Assembly (NCBI GenBank): GCA_948567375.1
Contig: OX419756.1
Span: 11,289,001 to 11,353,000, forward strand
DNA length: 64,000 nucleotides
Source of the DNA: Lunularia cruciata
Taxonomy: Eukaryota > Streptophyta > Marchantiopsida > Lunulariales > Lunulariaceae
Direction of reading: 5' to 3'
Part shown: in pieces, positions 42,915 through 54,796 of the stretch
Layout: every line of letters starts with the position of its first letter
How positions within the stretch are numbered: the stretch's first letter is position 1
Notes under the pieces: generated by a model
Databases searched by the model: none
What the model was told of the DNA's origin: nothing
Seen by the model: the letters and a program-made list of their open reading frames with translations, nothing else
Position numbers and translations under genes: made by a program

Positions 42915-45900
42915 GTGATCGTCAGAAACTTTCCGCTGTCGCTTGTTATCCGATGTGATCTGCGTTATACAATAGCCACGTTATCTTGTAAAACTTTCCA
43001 ACCCTGAACCGTAAATACTGCGGAGCACATTGCAAAGCGGTTCCCGAACTTCCTCCCATTAACTTCCCGACTTCCTCTTCCATATACCTTGAGTACCTTT
43101 ATCCCCCGACCACAATCAAGTCCAGCACGGGCTGGAGACTAGCTCATTCATCCATTCCATGTTACCTTGCACTTTGTTTGCAGTTTGGCCACTACCGAAC
43201 AGTATGTGGGTTTTTTTTGACAAACACAATTCAGTTCATCCTTTTCCACTAAGAAACTCCGTGATCTACGCGTGGATCTCAATCAAAACTCCCCTCTTTG
43301 CTTCTCTGGTCCTATCCAATTTGCCTTTCAATCGGTTCCTCGCTCGTTAACCCCAGCTTCAAAATACCTAAACAGGGTTTCCTCTGCCGGACTATGCTCT
43401 CTTCACCAATATGGATCTGCAGATCGGGAGGGCCTGAAAAGAGGAACTTTCTGGTAAAGCATGCTTTTCAAAACTGCCGGGGTTTTAACTAGGTATCAAG
43501 CTTCTTCACCAGATGCCATCGAGGAAGTGGATGGTTTGTTTCAGACATCTCAAAGTTTCCAAACCTGGGAGGTGATTTGGAATACTGGTCGTACAATGTC
43601 ATGAGAGAAAAATAAGCATGCAATTTCATTTCTCTTTCTTAGAAATACAAGGTGGTGTTTCATGTGTTTGCATCTTCTGGCAAAGTTCGTTCTGCATACA
43701 AGGTTCCGTTTGCATCTAGAATTTGATATGGAGTAGAATCCATTTATATTTAGTTAAGGTTACTGATGGAAACTAGTTTAACCACCAAAGTACCTTCTAA
43801 CTATACAATAAGTAATCACAATCTCTTCTATTATGGAAAAATTGGAATGATGTCGCGTGAGTTCAGCTTAAAAACTGAGACGTGTCGATGCAGTTGTTAT
43901 CTTACCAGCGTTTGATCTATTGATTCTACAATTTCATCTAACACTCGAGTTTGTAATTGTAGCTCATCTTCGAGGAAAAGCCGTGATAGCTACCTTGGCA
44001 CATCCTCTCTGAGGAGAGCTAGGAAGAATGGTGTTTTGCCGCCAACACACGAACTCAACTTCTATCTCTATGCACATGATCCATATGTTTACAACGGGTT
44101 CTATATTCCATTAGTCAATTTGATTCATAGTCGTTTTGTACAAATTACCTGAGTAGTTTCAGCTCTCTAAAGGTACTATCTCATGTTCAAAGAAGGCCTC
44201 CATTGTCCCTCTGTGGTCAGAGGTAAACATAGTCTTGAATGGAATTGGGGTCTACCGGCATCATTTTACAACTCGGAATAAGGTTGGGGTCCTGGATCCT
44301 GACTAGTTTTTCAATTTAAGATACTGGACAGAGAACCTCCTGCAGTGTGTGGTTACGACGAAGAACCTGTAGGCAAAGTTTATCAGCTAACTTCCAGCGC
44401 GCCAGCCTGTCTTGGGCCTGTGAGCATATGCAGGACTAACGATCTAAATGAGGTTGTGGCCGTATCTCTTCAGGGATTGCGGAGGACTCCATGGAAACTC
44501 TGTGGAATGGTAGTGATAGCGTTCGCCTTTGTGATTCTAAATCGCGGTCTTCATAGATTGGAGTTTTATCTTGGAATATCTGAAGGTTATGCGCATCACA
44601 AACAGGATCGCTCTGTCACTGGAAAGTGTCTAATGTGAAATATCTTTTGTAAGCTCTTCTCTACATACTGCCGTGGTGTAAATCGTCCAGCTTATTCATC
44701 AGTATTGTTGAGACAGTCTTCAGACTCGAGCAACGGCTATCCTTCTCTGCTTCTACCCAGGGTCCTCCCTCCCATTACGTTGTCTGGTTAGCTCCTTCAC
44801 TTATCACCAGCGTATCCAGGAGTGGGTCTTTGATCGTTACACGACACCACAATCATTACAATAGTCGACGGACATGCAGTGGCAATACAAATTTGAGTCC
44901 GTAGAGCTGTTTGAAACTAAACGATTTTCTACTGTGGTTATTGGACTCTGTTGGCCTCTGTTCTGAATAAGGTGCTAGCTTTTTCTCATCAAAGTGAAAT
45001 TCTCTTGATCTATTATCAGTCTATCTCTAGATTAAGCTGGAGGAAGTTGCTGTTCTGAATAGCCTATTCTTGTTACAGCAGTTATTTTATTCTCCAGATC
45101 TTGGGTTTGCTGCACACCTCTGTCAGGAATGTCAGGATGGCGCCCTCTTGCCCACCGTCTTATTACATTTGTTCGTCTTATACTTCATATGTGAGTGGAC
45201 AAAACTTGTGACGAAGAGAGGGGAACTGCGGAGCATCTCTAAGTAGAGACCAAAAAAGGGAAAACAAACATTGAAAGTACTGGTGGAGCTCGTGTATATT
45301 ACTCGTGTCTAGCCCAGGATGACTTTGGCATACATAATTTTACAAGTACAATTTCTCAAGTTGGATTTCAGTTCCTTTACTAAAGCCATAATGACACGCA
45401 CGTCTCCCTTCCTTATCGCAGAGCAGTACTCAATTTGCATATTTTAGTAAGAGTCAGTGCATGTACCGACCACGTGTTTTTATGGTAATCATGGATCGCC
45501 CAACATAACGTTATATGAGCATCGTGAATGAGATTGAAATCCCTCAAAACAGCTTACTTGCTGATAGACTGGCAGTATCCAGGATCGTGATATGGAACTT
45601 GACTCTCGAATCTGTTATTGCTCACTTGTGGACTCCGATTGACTCAATAGAAAAAAGTTATCTGGTGAAATATTTGCGCTTGCTGTAAACCCGCCAACTT
45701 ATTTACTCATGGTTCCCACTCATCTCGTTTGCTTCAGGCTCAGCTTCTCTACTCCACCCTAAATTTTCCCGGTTGGACTTGCATCTTCCATTCGACCACT
45801 CAAGAACGACCATTGTCAGTGCGCAATCAGCCGCCCGTTCCGTTCAGTTGAGGATGAAGTCTGGCAGTGACGCACAGACTGCGCATCGGTTCGGTGCATG

Positions 45901-46348
45901 TACAGAATACCAGGTGGAGTGCCCTTTCTATACAGTTTCTACATGACGGAAATTCTCTCTAAGATTTCGTGTACAGAGCTGATGAAGTCTGAGATCGAGA
46001 TGTCAAATTTCAGTATTCATCGCTACATTGCAACTCCGAGGATTTGAATCGTTGGGCCTTTACTATATCCGTCAATCTCGTCATACCATCCATGGAGTTT
46101 CGCGGATTCAATTTTCTGTCTATACTACTTTGTGACCAAGAACTTTGCTAAATAAAGTGGTTCATTTCCTTTCCAACACTCTGAACTCAGCAGATTTGTC
46201 TGCACCATCTCGTCAGGTCCCACTGCCTCAGTGGGAGTTCCTTCATGTTTTACTTGGGAATCATTCGCGAGATGAACATGACTCATGCCAGATGGAGACT
46301 GAGTAAGCAAGAACGGCAACCAATATTTCATTGTTCCGAAGCTGAAAC
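42915..46348. other. Intergenic DNA of gene-like composition, no supported gene
   Basis: About 3.4 kb without a recognisable protein. The frame at 44345-44638 (97 codons, one hydrophobic stretch) begins with GTG and matches nothing I know. A possible exon-like segment at 43461-43570 (LTRYQASSPDAIEEVDGLF, ending at a GAG|GTGATT donor-like site) stands alone. Composition is closer to the gene islands than to the AT-rich beds, so an unrecognised or non-coding transcript cannot be excluded. Confidence 0.4.
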
Positions 46349-47449
46349 TCAAGGCGTGAAGTCCTTGATAGAAGCCAAAATTTCGAACTTTTTGGCCATC
46401 ATGTCGTATAATTGTTGAGAGTTCTTCCCTTGATGGAGTCGTTGTGGTTTAGTCCCATTTAGAATCGTATTAAGAGGCAGTTGGAAATAGTGCATCATTA
46501 TGACTTCCAATTCACGTCGAACTGCAGTTATAGGTGGTCTGCTCCGAGGATTAGGTGCGCAACACTTGGTAGCTAGATTAGTCACAGATATAACACTTTG
46601 ACGGCAAGCTTGCGAGGAATCAAAAGATGGATCCACGATTTCATGCTCGTACAAGGTTCCCAGATGAGACATCTCCGATATCAGACTGACCAAACTCTTA
46701 TGCGAGCCGAAGGCCGTGGAAGGAAAAGTGTCACTGGCGCTCATACTCGTAACAAGCTCCATAAGTATGACGCCGAAACTATACACATCGGTCTTCTCAG
46801 ACAGTTGTCCTGTTTTGAGATAATATGGATCAATGTATACTTGTGGTCCAATTGCAAGTGTAGGTCTCACGGTACTGCTGAAACTCTTGCAGTTGGCACT
46901 GTTTGGCTGGACAATGCCGCTGCTGAAATCCGCAATCTTTGGACTTTTGACACTGTCCAGAAGTATATCATCTGCTTGTAAGTTTCGAAGATACACCGAT
47001 ACATGTGCGTATCTATCATCCGCACCGTGGAGAGTTTCAATCGCAGAAGCAATATTAGTGGCAATCTTCAATCGACTGCTCCATTCCAAATTCTCGAGTT
47101 GGATCATTTGCGCCAAGGTCGTATCACCAGGCGGCACAAATTCATATATCAATACCGGGTCTTTTTCGTAAGCGCAGTAGCCCAGCAATTTTGCAATATG
47201 AGGGTTTGTCCGACCTACCATGCTGCGGTGTATTTTCACCTCTTCTTCTACCGCATGCAAACTCGTACGTTTGACCTCTAAAAATCTTTTCACTACCACA
47301 GGGCTCGGACCGAGTTTCTGGAAGGTAGCCCTGTAAAGCCATTGCTTCTTACTTCTGCCAATAATGAGGTCCTCTGAGAAATTTCCCGTCGCATTGATAA
47401 TCTCCGCATACGACAGTTCTACAAGATGAGTCATTGTTTTGATCTCCAC
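46349..47449 (-). CDS. Protein-kinase-like protein of ZED1/ZRK type, predicted pseudokinase
   Basis: A single frame of 366 residues covering one kinase fold with little else, like the short ZED1/ZRK receptor-like cytoplasmic proteins. It begins with the usual LSYAEIINATGNF segment. The nucleotide-binding Lys survives (VVVKRF, Lys54) and a helix-C Glu is present near 69, but the Gly-rich loop is lost (IIGRSKKQWLYRA). The HRD motif is replaced by LRN (154-156), removing the catalytic Asp, and DFG reads DFS (174-176). The C-lobe is well kept (DPYYLKTGQLSEKTDVYSFG, then MELVTS; CCAPNPRSRPP). It is therefore probably catalytically inactive and acts as a scaffold or immune adaptor. That role is known for Arabidopsis ZED1 and only inferred here. 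Confidence 0.8.
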   Translation of the reverse strand: MEIKTMTHLVELSYAEIINATGNFSEDLIIGRSKKQWLYRATFQKLGPSPVVVKRFLEVKRTSLHAVEEEVKIHRSMVGRTNPHIAKLLGYCAYEKDPVLIYEFVPPGDTTLAQMIQLENLEWSSRLKIATNIASAIETLHGADDRYAHVSVYLRNLQADDILLDSVKSPKIADFSSGIVQPNSANCKSFSSTVRPTLAIGPQVYIDPYYLKTGQLSEKTDVYSFGVILMELVTSMSASDTFPSTAFGSHKSLVSLISEMSHLGTLYEHEIVDPSFDSSQACRQSVISVTNLATKCCAPNPRSRPPITAVRRELEVIMMHYFQLPLNTILNGTKPQRLHQGKNSQQLYDMMAKKFEILASIKDFTP

Positions 47450-48687
47450 TCAACAGATGTATCAATAGGACTCTTTTGACGTTTCAGTCATGTAATCTAG
47501 ATAGATGCATATCGTCTCATCTCCTGCAGGTCCTCAGGTAGTTCGGATCCGATAATCTAATCCAACCAAAGCCTCCCTTGGCACGATGGGGTTTCCGAAG
47601 CGTTTACATCTCGATATGCAGTGCGTATGGAACGCCTACCTTTCTGTATCTCAAAGATGCGGATGTGGATGGCAGCTGTGCTGCCAGCACCTTTCCGCAT
47701 CAAGCTTTACATTGACACTTACGACGCTAACTACAGTATTGAGTCATCAAAGGACTTGAGCTTAATTCATAGCAGGTACTTATATGAAAGTAATCCCTCA
47801 AGTCGAACTTGGACATGGGAAGACCATTACTTTCTAATTATAACTAACCCATGCCACTGTACGATGAGAGCACATTGGGTTCATGGTTCTCAGTTCTTCA
47901 AGAATCAGATAAGGAATTGAAATCCATCTTGATAAAGTAAACAGGGTAGGTTCTCACCGCTCAAGTGACTGAATCAATTTCAAATTTCTGGAAATCTTTT
48001 GTCTACCCGAATTGGACAAGAGATTTGGGTCACCATTTATTTGCAACTTAGAACCCCGCAAAGGGCACTGTGGTCTTACCTCGTGTGGAAGTGTATTGAT
48101 TTTGGGGTGATTGTTTTGTTAACGTGCATGGCATCGTGTCTTCAAACGACAATAGGATAGGTAGGAGAACTTACTCAGTTGATGAAATAGAATCAGACAA
48201 GCGTGGTCACTTCAAACAAAATTCAAATGGAGCACTTTTATGCGTTAGATACTGCGCAAACTGTCAGGTGGCAATCAATCACACTACTTCGGGCATTAAG
48301 CTTTAAAGGTGTCCAGATCAGGAACCTGTGTCATGTATAGATGACGACAACTCAAACTGGTATTGGACTTTACAACAGTGAAGGCTCTACTCTAATTATT
48401 CGAGGTTTCTTTCTATGAACGTACTCTAGGTGCAAGGACTTATGCCCTACTATGGAAAATAAGCTTGAGTAAAGTAGTTCAGCAACTCTCGCCATATGGC
48501 ATAGGACAGATCTAGAATTCATATATCCAGACAGTGTCACTGCGAATAGATGGTAACTATACATCTCAGTTCTGTCATTTGGGCCCATGGTTTCTTCCTC
48601 GTACTCGATCTCAAGGTCTCGTCCACTTTTCTCTCTAACCAATCGATCTTACGTGATTTTGATGATCTACTTCATCTTTCCCGCCAG
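47450..48687. other. Intergenic DNA between pseudokinase and P450 genes
   Basis: Must hold the pseudokinase promoter (low side) and the P450 3' UTR (high side), as both genes are on the minus strand. The 99-codon frame at 47621-47920 begins with GTG and has no recognisable domain. No repeat was recognised. Confidence 0.45.
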
Positions 48688-50750
48688 CTAGAAAGTCTTA
48701 CACCTAGTGACCTTGACTTGAGTTCCCTTGGGAGTCTCAGGCATAGGGGTGCGAATCACATTCTCGTTGGGGTCTAACAAAGACCATCGGAAGTTCTTGA
48801 GCAGATAGTGCATAGTCAAGAGCAACTGCATTTTCGCCAGCTCATTTCCAGGGCATCTTCTTGGACCTGATCCAAATGGAAGGTAACCGTAGCGTTCGGT
48901 GGTTCCCTTCTCAAACCTCGACGGATCGAACTTATCTGGATTTGGGAAAATTTCTGGGTTTCTGTTGGCCATAACTGAAGTCCACGTGATCTGAAATCAC
49001 AGCAAGAGAGCACCAAATTTTTCTTCAAACATGATCTCGAAATAGATTCACTGAGCTGCAGAACTAGATCCTCTTAACAAAACGGAGTGGTAGGACGTTG
49101 CATGCCATGTCTCGATGGTATAAGCAACTAAGGCTGCCGCTCCAAGTAGCTCTCGACTGGACAGAGGGGTGGTATATTTAAGATTTCGTCTCATGATTAC
49201 TGTTCTCTCTTTCTCTTTTGCGCATTCCAAAAGAGAAATTCATGACAATTCAGTGTACGCAGAACATATACGTTACGCTTTTTACCAAAGTATCTAAGAA
49301 GAGCTCACCTTCCATCCTTTGGGTATGGTATAGCCACTGTATTGAACGTCCTCCGTGGTTTCACGGAAGGCGACGACCACGGGAGGCCACATTCGCATGA
49401 CTTCTTGTATCACCATCCATGAGTACTTCATCTTCCGTAGATCTGCCATCTGGAGCCCTTCTCTCTCACCCTTTTCTGCAGCAATAGTGGAGTGCTCTGC
49501 AAGCCAAAGGCATCATCCATTTTCGTTACGAGCTTCACGTCTGTTAATATGAGAAGTAAACCATGTGAACTCGTTCCTTCAATCAGGTATGTCATTCGGA
49601 TCCTGCCTCTACCAGTCAAAATGAACAGAATCTGATATATTGTACCTTTAAGCAGCTGCTCGTAGACTTGGGGATCTCTGGCAACTCGATCAATTGTGAA
49701 GGTGAGAACGGAAGCAGTCGTGTGATGGCCAGCGCTTAAAAGAATGCGCATGTTGTCGAGGATTTCTTCTTCTGTATGGTAGTGACCATTCTCATCTTTT
49801 TGAGTAAGTAAAATAGAGAGCAGATCTTGATCAGGAGTTGCAGTACCCGCGCTCAAATCTTTCCTCCTTTGGATCATATGCTTCCGCAAAATGTTTTCAA
49901 TAGCAAGCTTAGCCTTCACGGCTTTGTGGTAGATGAAACCCGGCAAATTTACTGGTAGCGCCAATAAACCTTGACTCCACGCTTCATATTCATGATCAAA
50001 AGCTTCAAGCTCGGCTGGATCATGTATGGACATTAAAACATCGGAGATAAAGGAGAAGGTGTGTTGTTTGATAGCCTTCGAAACATTGATCACTCGTTCA
50101 TCATCACTCCCCTCGGGTTGCCAATGTGACTCCAGATGTCTGAGAGTGCTCCTTTCCATTTTCGGCAAATAAGATTCAAGTGCATCTGGTCCCAAGAATG
50201 ATTTCAAGAGATGTCGTCTGGTTTGCTTGTACTCTTCCCCGCTCTTTAGAATGACGGCATCCTTGCCAATGAGTCTTACAAACGATTTAGGCCATGAGCT
50301 CTTCAGAACCGTATTGTCGTTGGTAAGCACAAATTTGTTTCCTGCAGGCGCGTCCAGGATCACGAGTTTATCGCCCAATACGGAAGTCTTGAAGATCGGC
50401 CCATATTTATCCGCTTTCTTCTGCCACATCTCTTTTAGTCCATCACTCCTGAAAGCCCTCACGAACGTGATGGTGTCCCCTATTAACGGTATACCCATTC
50501 TACCAGGAGGCAACCGTACTTTTTTTCCATCCATTTGAGAAGCCCACTGTTTCAACAGCAATATGATTGCTGTCAAGGTAACGACTATGAGAGCCATGTC
50601 TGTATTCCTTCTCGTCAAGAGACTTGAAGAAATGGCTTCTTGAGTTCGTGCATAGGCATCTGTGAAGTAAGCCCCATAACCTACAGACTCCCAGAGATAT
50701 GATATAGTAACTGCAAATTTATTCATAGAACTGATCACCACCTCCATCAT
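48688..50750 (-). CDS. Cytochrome P450, CYP85-clan-like, three exons
   Basis: Exons on the minus strand: 50750-49646, 49496-49309 and 48990-48688. They join in frame through AG|GTACAA..TTGCAG and AAG|GTGAGC..TTTCAG introns to give 531 residues. A membrane anchor lies at about 53-67. The proline hinge is LPPGRMGIPLIGD. The I-helix motif is AGHHTT (340-345), with His where most families have Asp or Glu. The K-helix ExxR is EVMR (400-403), the PERF region is DPSRF and the heme loop is FGSGPRRCPG with Cys477 as thiolate ligand. Overall it resembles CYP85-clan enzymes (sterol, brassinosteroid or triterpenoid oxidation; CYP716-like), but the substrate cannot be read from the sequence. The anchor sits unusually far in. 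Met52 (50597) as the start would give about 480 residues, the common length. Confidence 0.88.
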
Positions 50751-52840
50751 GGTTCCCTCCAGAATCAGGTCAATGATTCAGGCGGACTAGCACTCTCTTA
50801 GCCACTTGGTAGACTAGTTCCAGTGCCGTTCAGGACTTGAAAGAGCCGAATGAAGGCTTGCCTGAATCTCAACTAGCTTCTCCTCTCAGAATCCGGATTG
50901 CGATTACTAGAGGATACCAAAGATCACCATTGTCGAGCGGGTTGCAGGTGAGTAGCAATTTCTGAATGCCATACTCGTAATGGCTGACAGGACAGTATTT
51001 GTAATCAGGAACTTAAAGAGCCGCCCGTAAATCTTATTCCCTTGTAAGACTCATGCAGGTGCGTCTATTTCAAGTTCGCTTTGTCATTAACCGGTGGAAT
51101 ATGACGAATGTCATTAAGCATCAGCAGTTGCTTTCGTTCCACCTCAGTCAGCAAAATGCTGGTATTCAAATCAAATCTGAGAGAGAGATTCATCTGGAAC
51201 GGCAGAAATTGATTGCTAACTCTTGTCTTCAACCGGGCGAACAGAAAGCGGGTATCACGAAGGCTACAATATCTGTCAGCCTCTCTATAGCACGATTGCG
51301 GGTACAGAGGAGATGGAGGGAGTCCTTTTCACTCTTGCTGGTCAGGCACTCCGAGCCACTGCCGCGGGTTGAGAATTATAACCAAACAAGATGTGGATTC
51401 TCCTGATCACACGCCCCAAGGTGCTTGAAATAGCTATACGCTGATGAAGACAAATCAAAGACTTAGTACTTAGAATTTTACTTAGTACTAGTGCCGAGAA
51501 GATATTATATCCACCAGTACATAGGCCTCGAACATGTCGAGCATGACGGTACCCGTTGTTTTATATCGGTTAGTCATCTAAAATGGCCAATACTTTTGGG
51601 TCCTGATGCGCATTGAGTATATTGCAATCCGTTTTTTCCCTTATGACCGTTTTTGTCTGCCACAGTCAAAGCGCTGAACGGATTTGGATACCCATTAAAT
51701 GTAATTCAATATTTTCCTGAATTTTGATTGATTTTTTCAAGAGGGTTATGTCATTACTCTGAATCCAAACTTCTCTCACGCGTATGGAGGAGCTGAGGTT
51801 TCAATACAGAAGCTCCTCTAAAATTTGTGGAGCTGAAAGTGCTTCCTTGATCCAATCCCAATATATAAACCCCTTATATATTATTTAAGCCATTTGAACC
51901 TGGATCTCAGAAAACATTCATAGGTTAAATACGCAGCCAACTGACTAGTCTAAGACCTGACTCCATGAAGCATTAGTTTGAATAGATAGTTTGGGTTATG
52001 GTAATCGATGATATCGATTGGACGGTTCGTGTCTTGCTTGTTCTATCTTCGTCAATTTTCCATCGCGCCAAGCTAGTGTGCATGTAACACGCATGGGTTA
52101 TTCCTTGAGATCAACTACAGTGAACAAACTTTAATGTTCTTCATATTGTAAATGTTCCATAAGTAAATGCCAAACCAAGGTAACGTACATCTAGCTTCGA
52201 AAATTCTTTGACATCATCCGAAGATGTACACGAGGCACTTTGTACTTGTGCTGTAGTATTCTTGGAGATCATCCACTGTAGACAGATTCCACTTTTCTCT
52301 TTCTCAAAAGGATAAGGTATTCCACTCAGTCTGCCTGTGGCCTCGGCTCCGGCCCAACCATCATGTCGCCAGCCGGAAGCGCGATTTTAATTTCTAAATA
52401 TTCTTCCAGGTAGCAATATTAAACAGCAGAAATATCGTTTATTGATACCATGAGATTGGAGGACACGAGAAGAATAGTCCGTTCCTTGTTCATACATGTA
52501 CAGCTTCGAATTTGGCAGGCTACGATGACTATGCCATCAGAGCATGCAAACAGGGACCCGTGATCGTTGGAGGTCCAAGCGGGACGTTAAACATCTAGCG
52601 AACTGTAAGTGTTACAATGCTTAAACGAGAATCACAGGAGCTCCAAGGAGAAAGTTAAGCGGTGATCATGAGAACTGTAAGTCTGAGCGGTGATCATGAG
52701 AGCTCCAAGCAGAAACTTTGAGGCTGAACCTATACTGAATTGTCAATAGAATGCTTGAACTTCACCTTCTGTCTCTGCGAGTGTCCGTTGTTCATTTCCT
52801 GAACTATACCTTTGAAATGCGCATGCTGCGACAAGTGCAT
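50751..52840. other. Intergenic DNA upstream of the P450 gene
   Basis: Gene-like composition but no supported gene. A 117-codon ATG frame at 51053-51406, divergent from the P450, has no recognisable domain and no homologue I know. A roughly 50-bp direct repeat (GAGCTCCAAG.AGAAA and GCGGTGATCATGAGA) is seen near 52637-52715. Confidence 0.45.
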
Positions 52841-52849
52841 TGCGTTTGG

Positions 52850-53090
52850 ACATGGAGAGAATTTGGCGGAGCAACAAAGTTTGAGCTTTAAGCTTTCTTT
52901 TCAAGTTTGTAGTAGATCCAGGACCTCCACATCTTCGGCGTCGAGCGTCTTCTGACTAGATTGCATTTGTCATGGGGAGAACTTGCGTAACGACACTGTT
53001 GACCTGCAATTCTCCTGTTGAACTTTACAGTAGCTTTAGGAACTCCAAATCTTCAGTCATTGGGCCATCTTCCAACTATCAAAGCTGGTT
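52850..53090. repeat. Diverged two-unit tandem repeat, about 120 bp
   Basis: Unit 1 (about 52850-52966) and unit 2 (about 52970-53085) share the same block order: CATGG(A/G)GAGAA(T/C)TTG, TTGA(C/G)CT, a TC(C/T)(T/A)..TTGAAC/TTCAAG stretch, AGTAG(A/C)T.(C/T)AGGA and (C/A)TCCA(C/A)ATCTTC, ending in ATCTTCCAACT or GTCTTCTGACT. Divergence is considerable. No protein is encoded consistently. Confidence 0.5.
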
Positions 53091-54780
53091 GTTATCAGAC
53101 GTCTCTCACTTCTTCTGGTCACAAGAAGTCTTCACGCAGTACCTACTACAAATTTAATTCCTGAAACAAAAGAGTTCATAGATAAGGAAAGATGCTGCAT
53201 GCAACTCCTTTGTTTTGGTGGTGTCAATTAATTGGCGAGAGGGAGCTGGCTATGATAGCAACAGGCGGAAAGACAAGACAAAGGCCATAATTGTCGTCTT
53301 GGTTGTGGTCTGAAATGGGGTCACCGTGCTGCTGCTCTTGTGTGCCGAGGGACTGCTCTCCACGGTGTATCTCTTATTCATGATCTTTGCCAGATTCGGT
53401 TGTGAGAGTTTTCTGTCACATTCATCTATCGCTTATTGGTGATCTTGGCGATATTCTCTCTAGTTCTGAGAGGTATCTGTCACGATGATTTCTACCTTAT
53501 CCTCTTGAGTAAGATAGCTCTTATTGCCTTGAAGTGTTCATGCACAAGGCAATGTACAGCAGTATGCAACTACTTTCAGTAGTTTAGGTGTCATGTGGTA
53601 CTGTCACATCAAGGTGATGACCACCATATATTTTCCCTATATGCATGCTATGGGATTACGTTACAGAGAAAGTGGATTTGGAGCAGATTGTTCCAGATTC
53701 CCCCATACAATTTTACCCCAACGTGCTTGATACTAGATGCTTGCTTGGCTTAGATCAATTCTCCGTGTGATCAACGTTACCTCTATACATGGTTGCCATA
53801 TCCTTGGGGCATCAACTAGTTGTTACAGGAAACACTGCTTGAGTCACTCGTTTCAAGGCCGTTTCAAATGCGATTCGTATGGTAAACAGACAATCATGGA
53901 ACAACAGCTTTTTGACTGATTCTAAAATCACAAGCCCGGTGGCCGTAAGTTGACAAACTCCATTCTTTGAACCGGTAAGTTGTCAGACCTTCGGATGACA
54001 AATCGACCTTGCAGATTTCTAGGGTACAGCATTGTCATTGTCCGAATTCCAGTAGACTGAGTTCGAATTGCTATGTAATCTAGTGACCATTTGCCTTACA
54101 AAGCGTTTCAGTGGTTATACTTTGAGCGCTGGATCTACATCTGGTCTTGTCTAATTGTCTTTTCTCTCATTATCAAAACCGCACAAGGGGCAGAGATAAC
54201 GAATTTGGGTGACATCGTTCGCTCTTCGTTTGCTCTGTAACTAGACCCACGCTAAACGAGAGCACTCGAGGACTGTCACAAGACATCCATGAAAGTGAGT
54301 GAATACTCCGAAAGAGAACACCAATGACCAGTGTTGTATCAATTGATCTCCTACCGTTTCCGAATTGCCTTCAATACAATCCATTTGTACGAAAACCAGA
54401 TGCAACCAACCAAATAACCTTTTCAATTTGACAACGTTGTGCTTCTTAAGTTTTAAAGTAAGACTGGTGTCTTTGACTTTGGGCCCTTGAAAAGGTATCA
54501 TAGCAACCTTATACTTATTACTGGGGTGTAAATTTGAATCCCATGTAAAACAGCCTTTGAACTAAAACTGTCTTTTAGTCGAAAGGCTTCTTGTCTATGT
54601 GTACCAAAATATCTACCATCATATATGAACAGTTTTTAGTTTCAAAGGTGGTTAAGGCAGTACATTCTTGACAGCATTTGATCATTCGAAGTTTCTTTAA
54701 AAGAATGATGTTGACAACAAAGTATATTATATATGTCGAATATCTCTCCTTCCTCAAACTTAGACTTGAAGGAATTTACT
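53091..54780. other. Intergenic DNA, no gene seen
   Basis: No supported coding sequence. Another weak local duplication is visible near 53375-53495 (ATGATCTTTGCCAGATTC and GTGATCTTGGCGATATTC, each followed by a GAGAG and CTGTCAC block). Confidence 0.4.
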
Positions 54781-54796
54781 TTTTAAAATTGCTTTT

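Noticed and set aside
44345-44638. 97-codon + frame with one hydrophobic segment
   Set aside because: Starts at GTG, no conserved motif, no neighbouring exon-like pieces that extend it.
51053-51406. 117-codon ATG frame divergent from the P450 gene
   Set aside because: No recognisable domain, no signal of repeated or conserved structure, and a length possible by chance in this composition. Kept only as part of the intergenic description.
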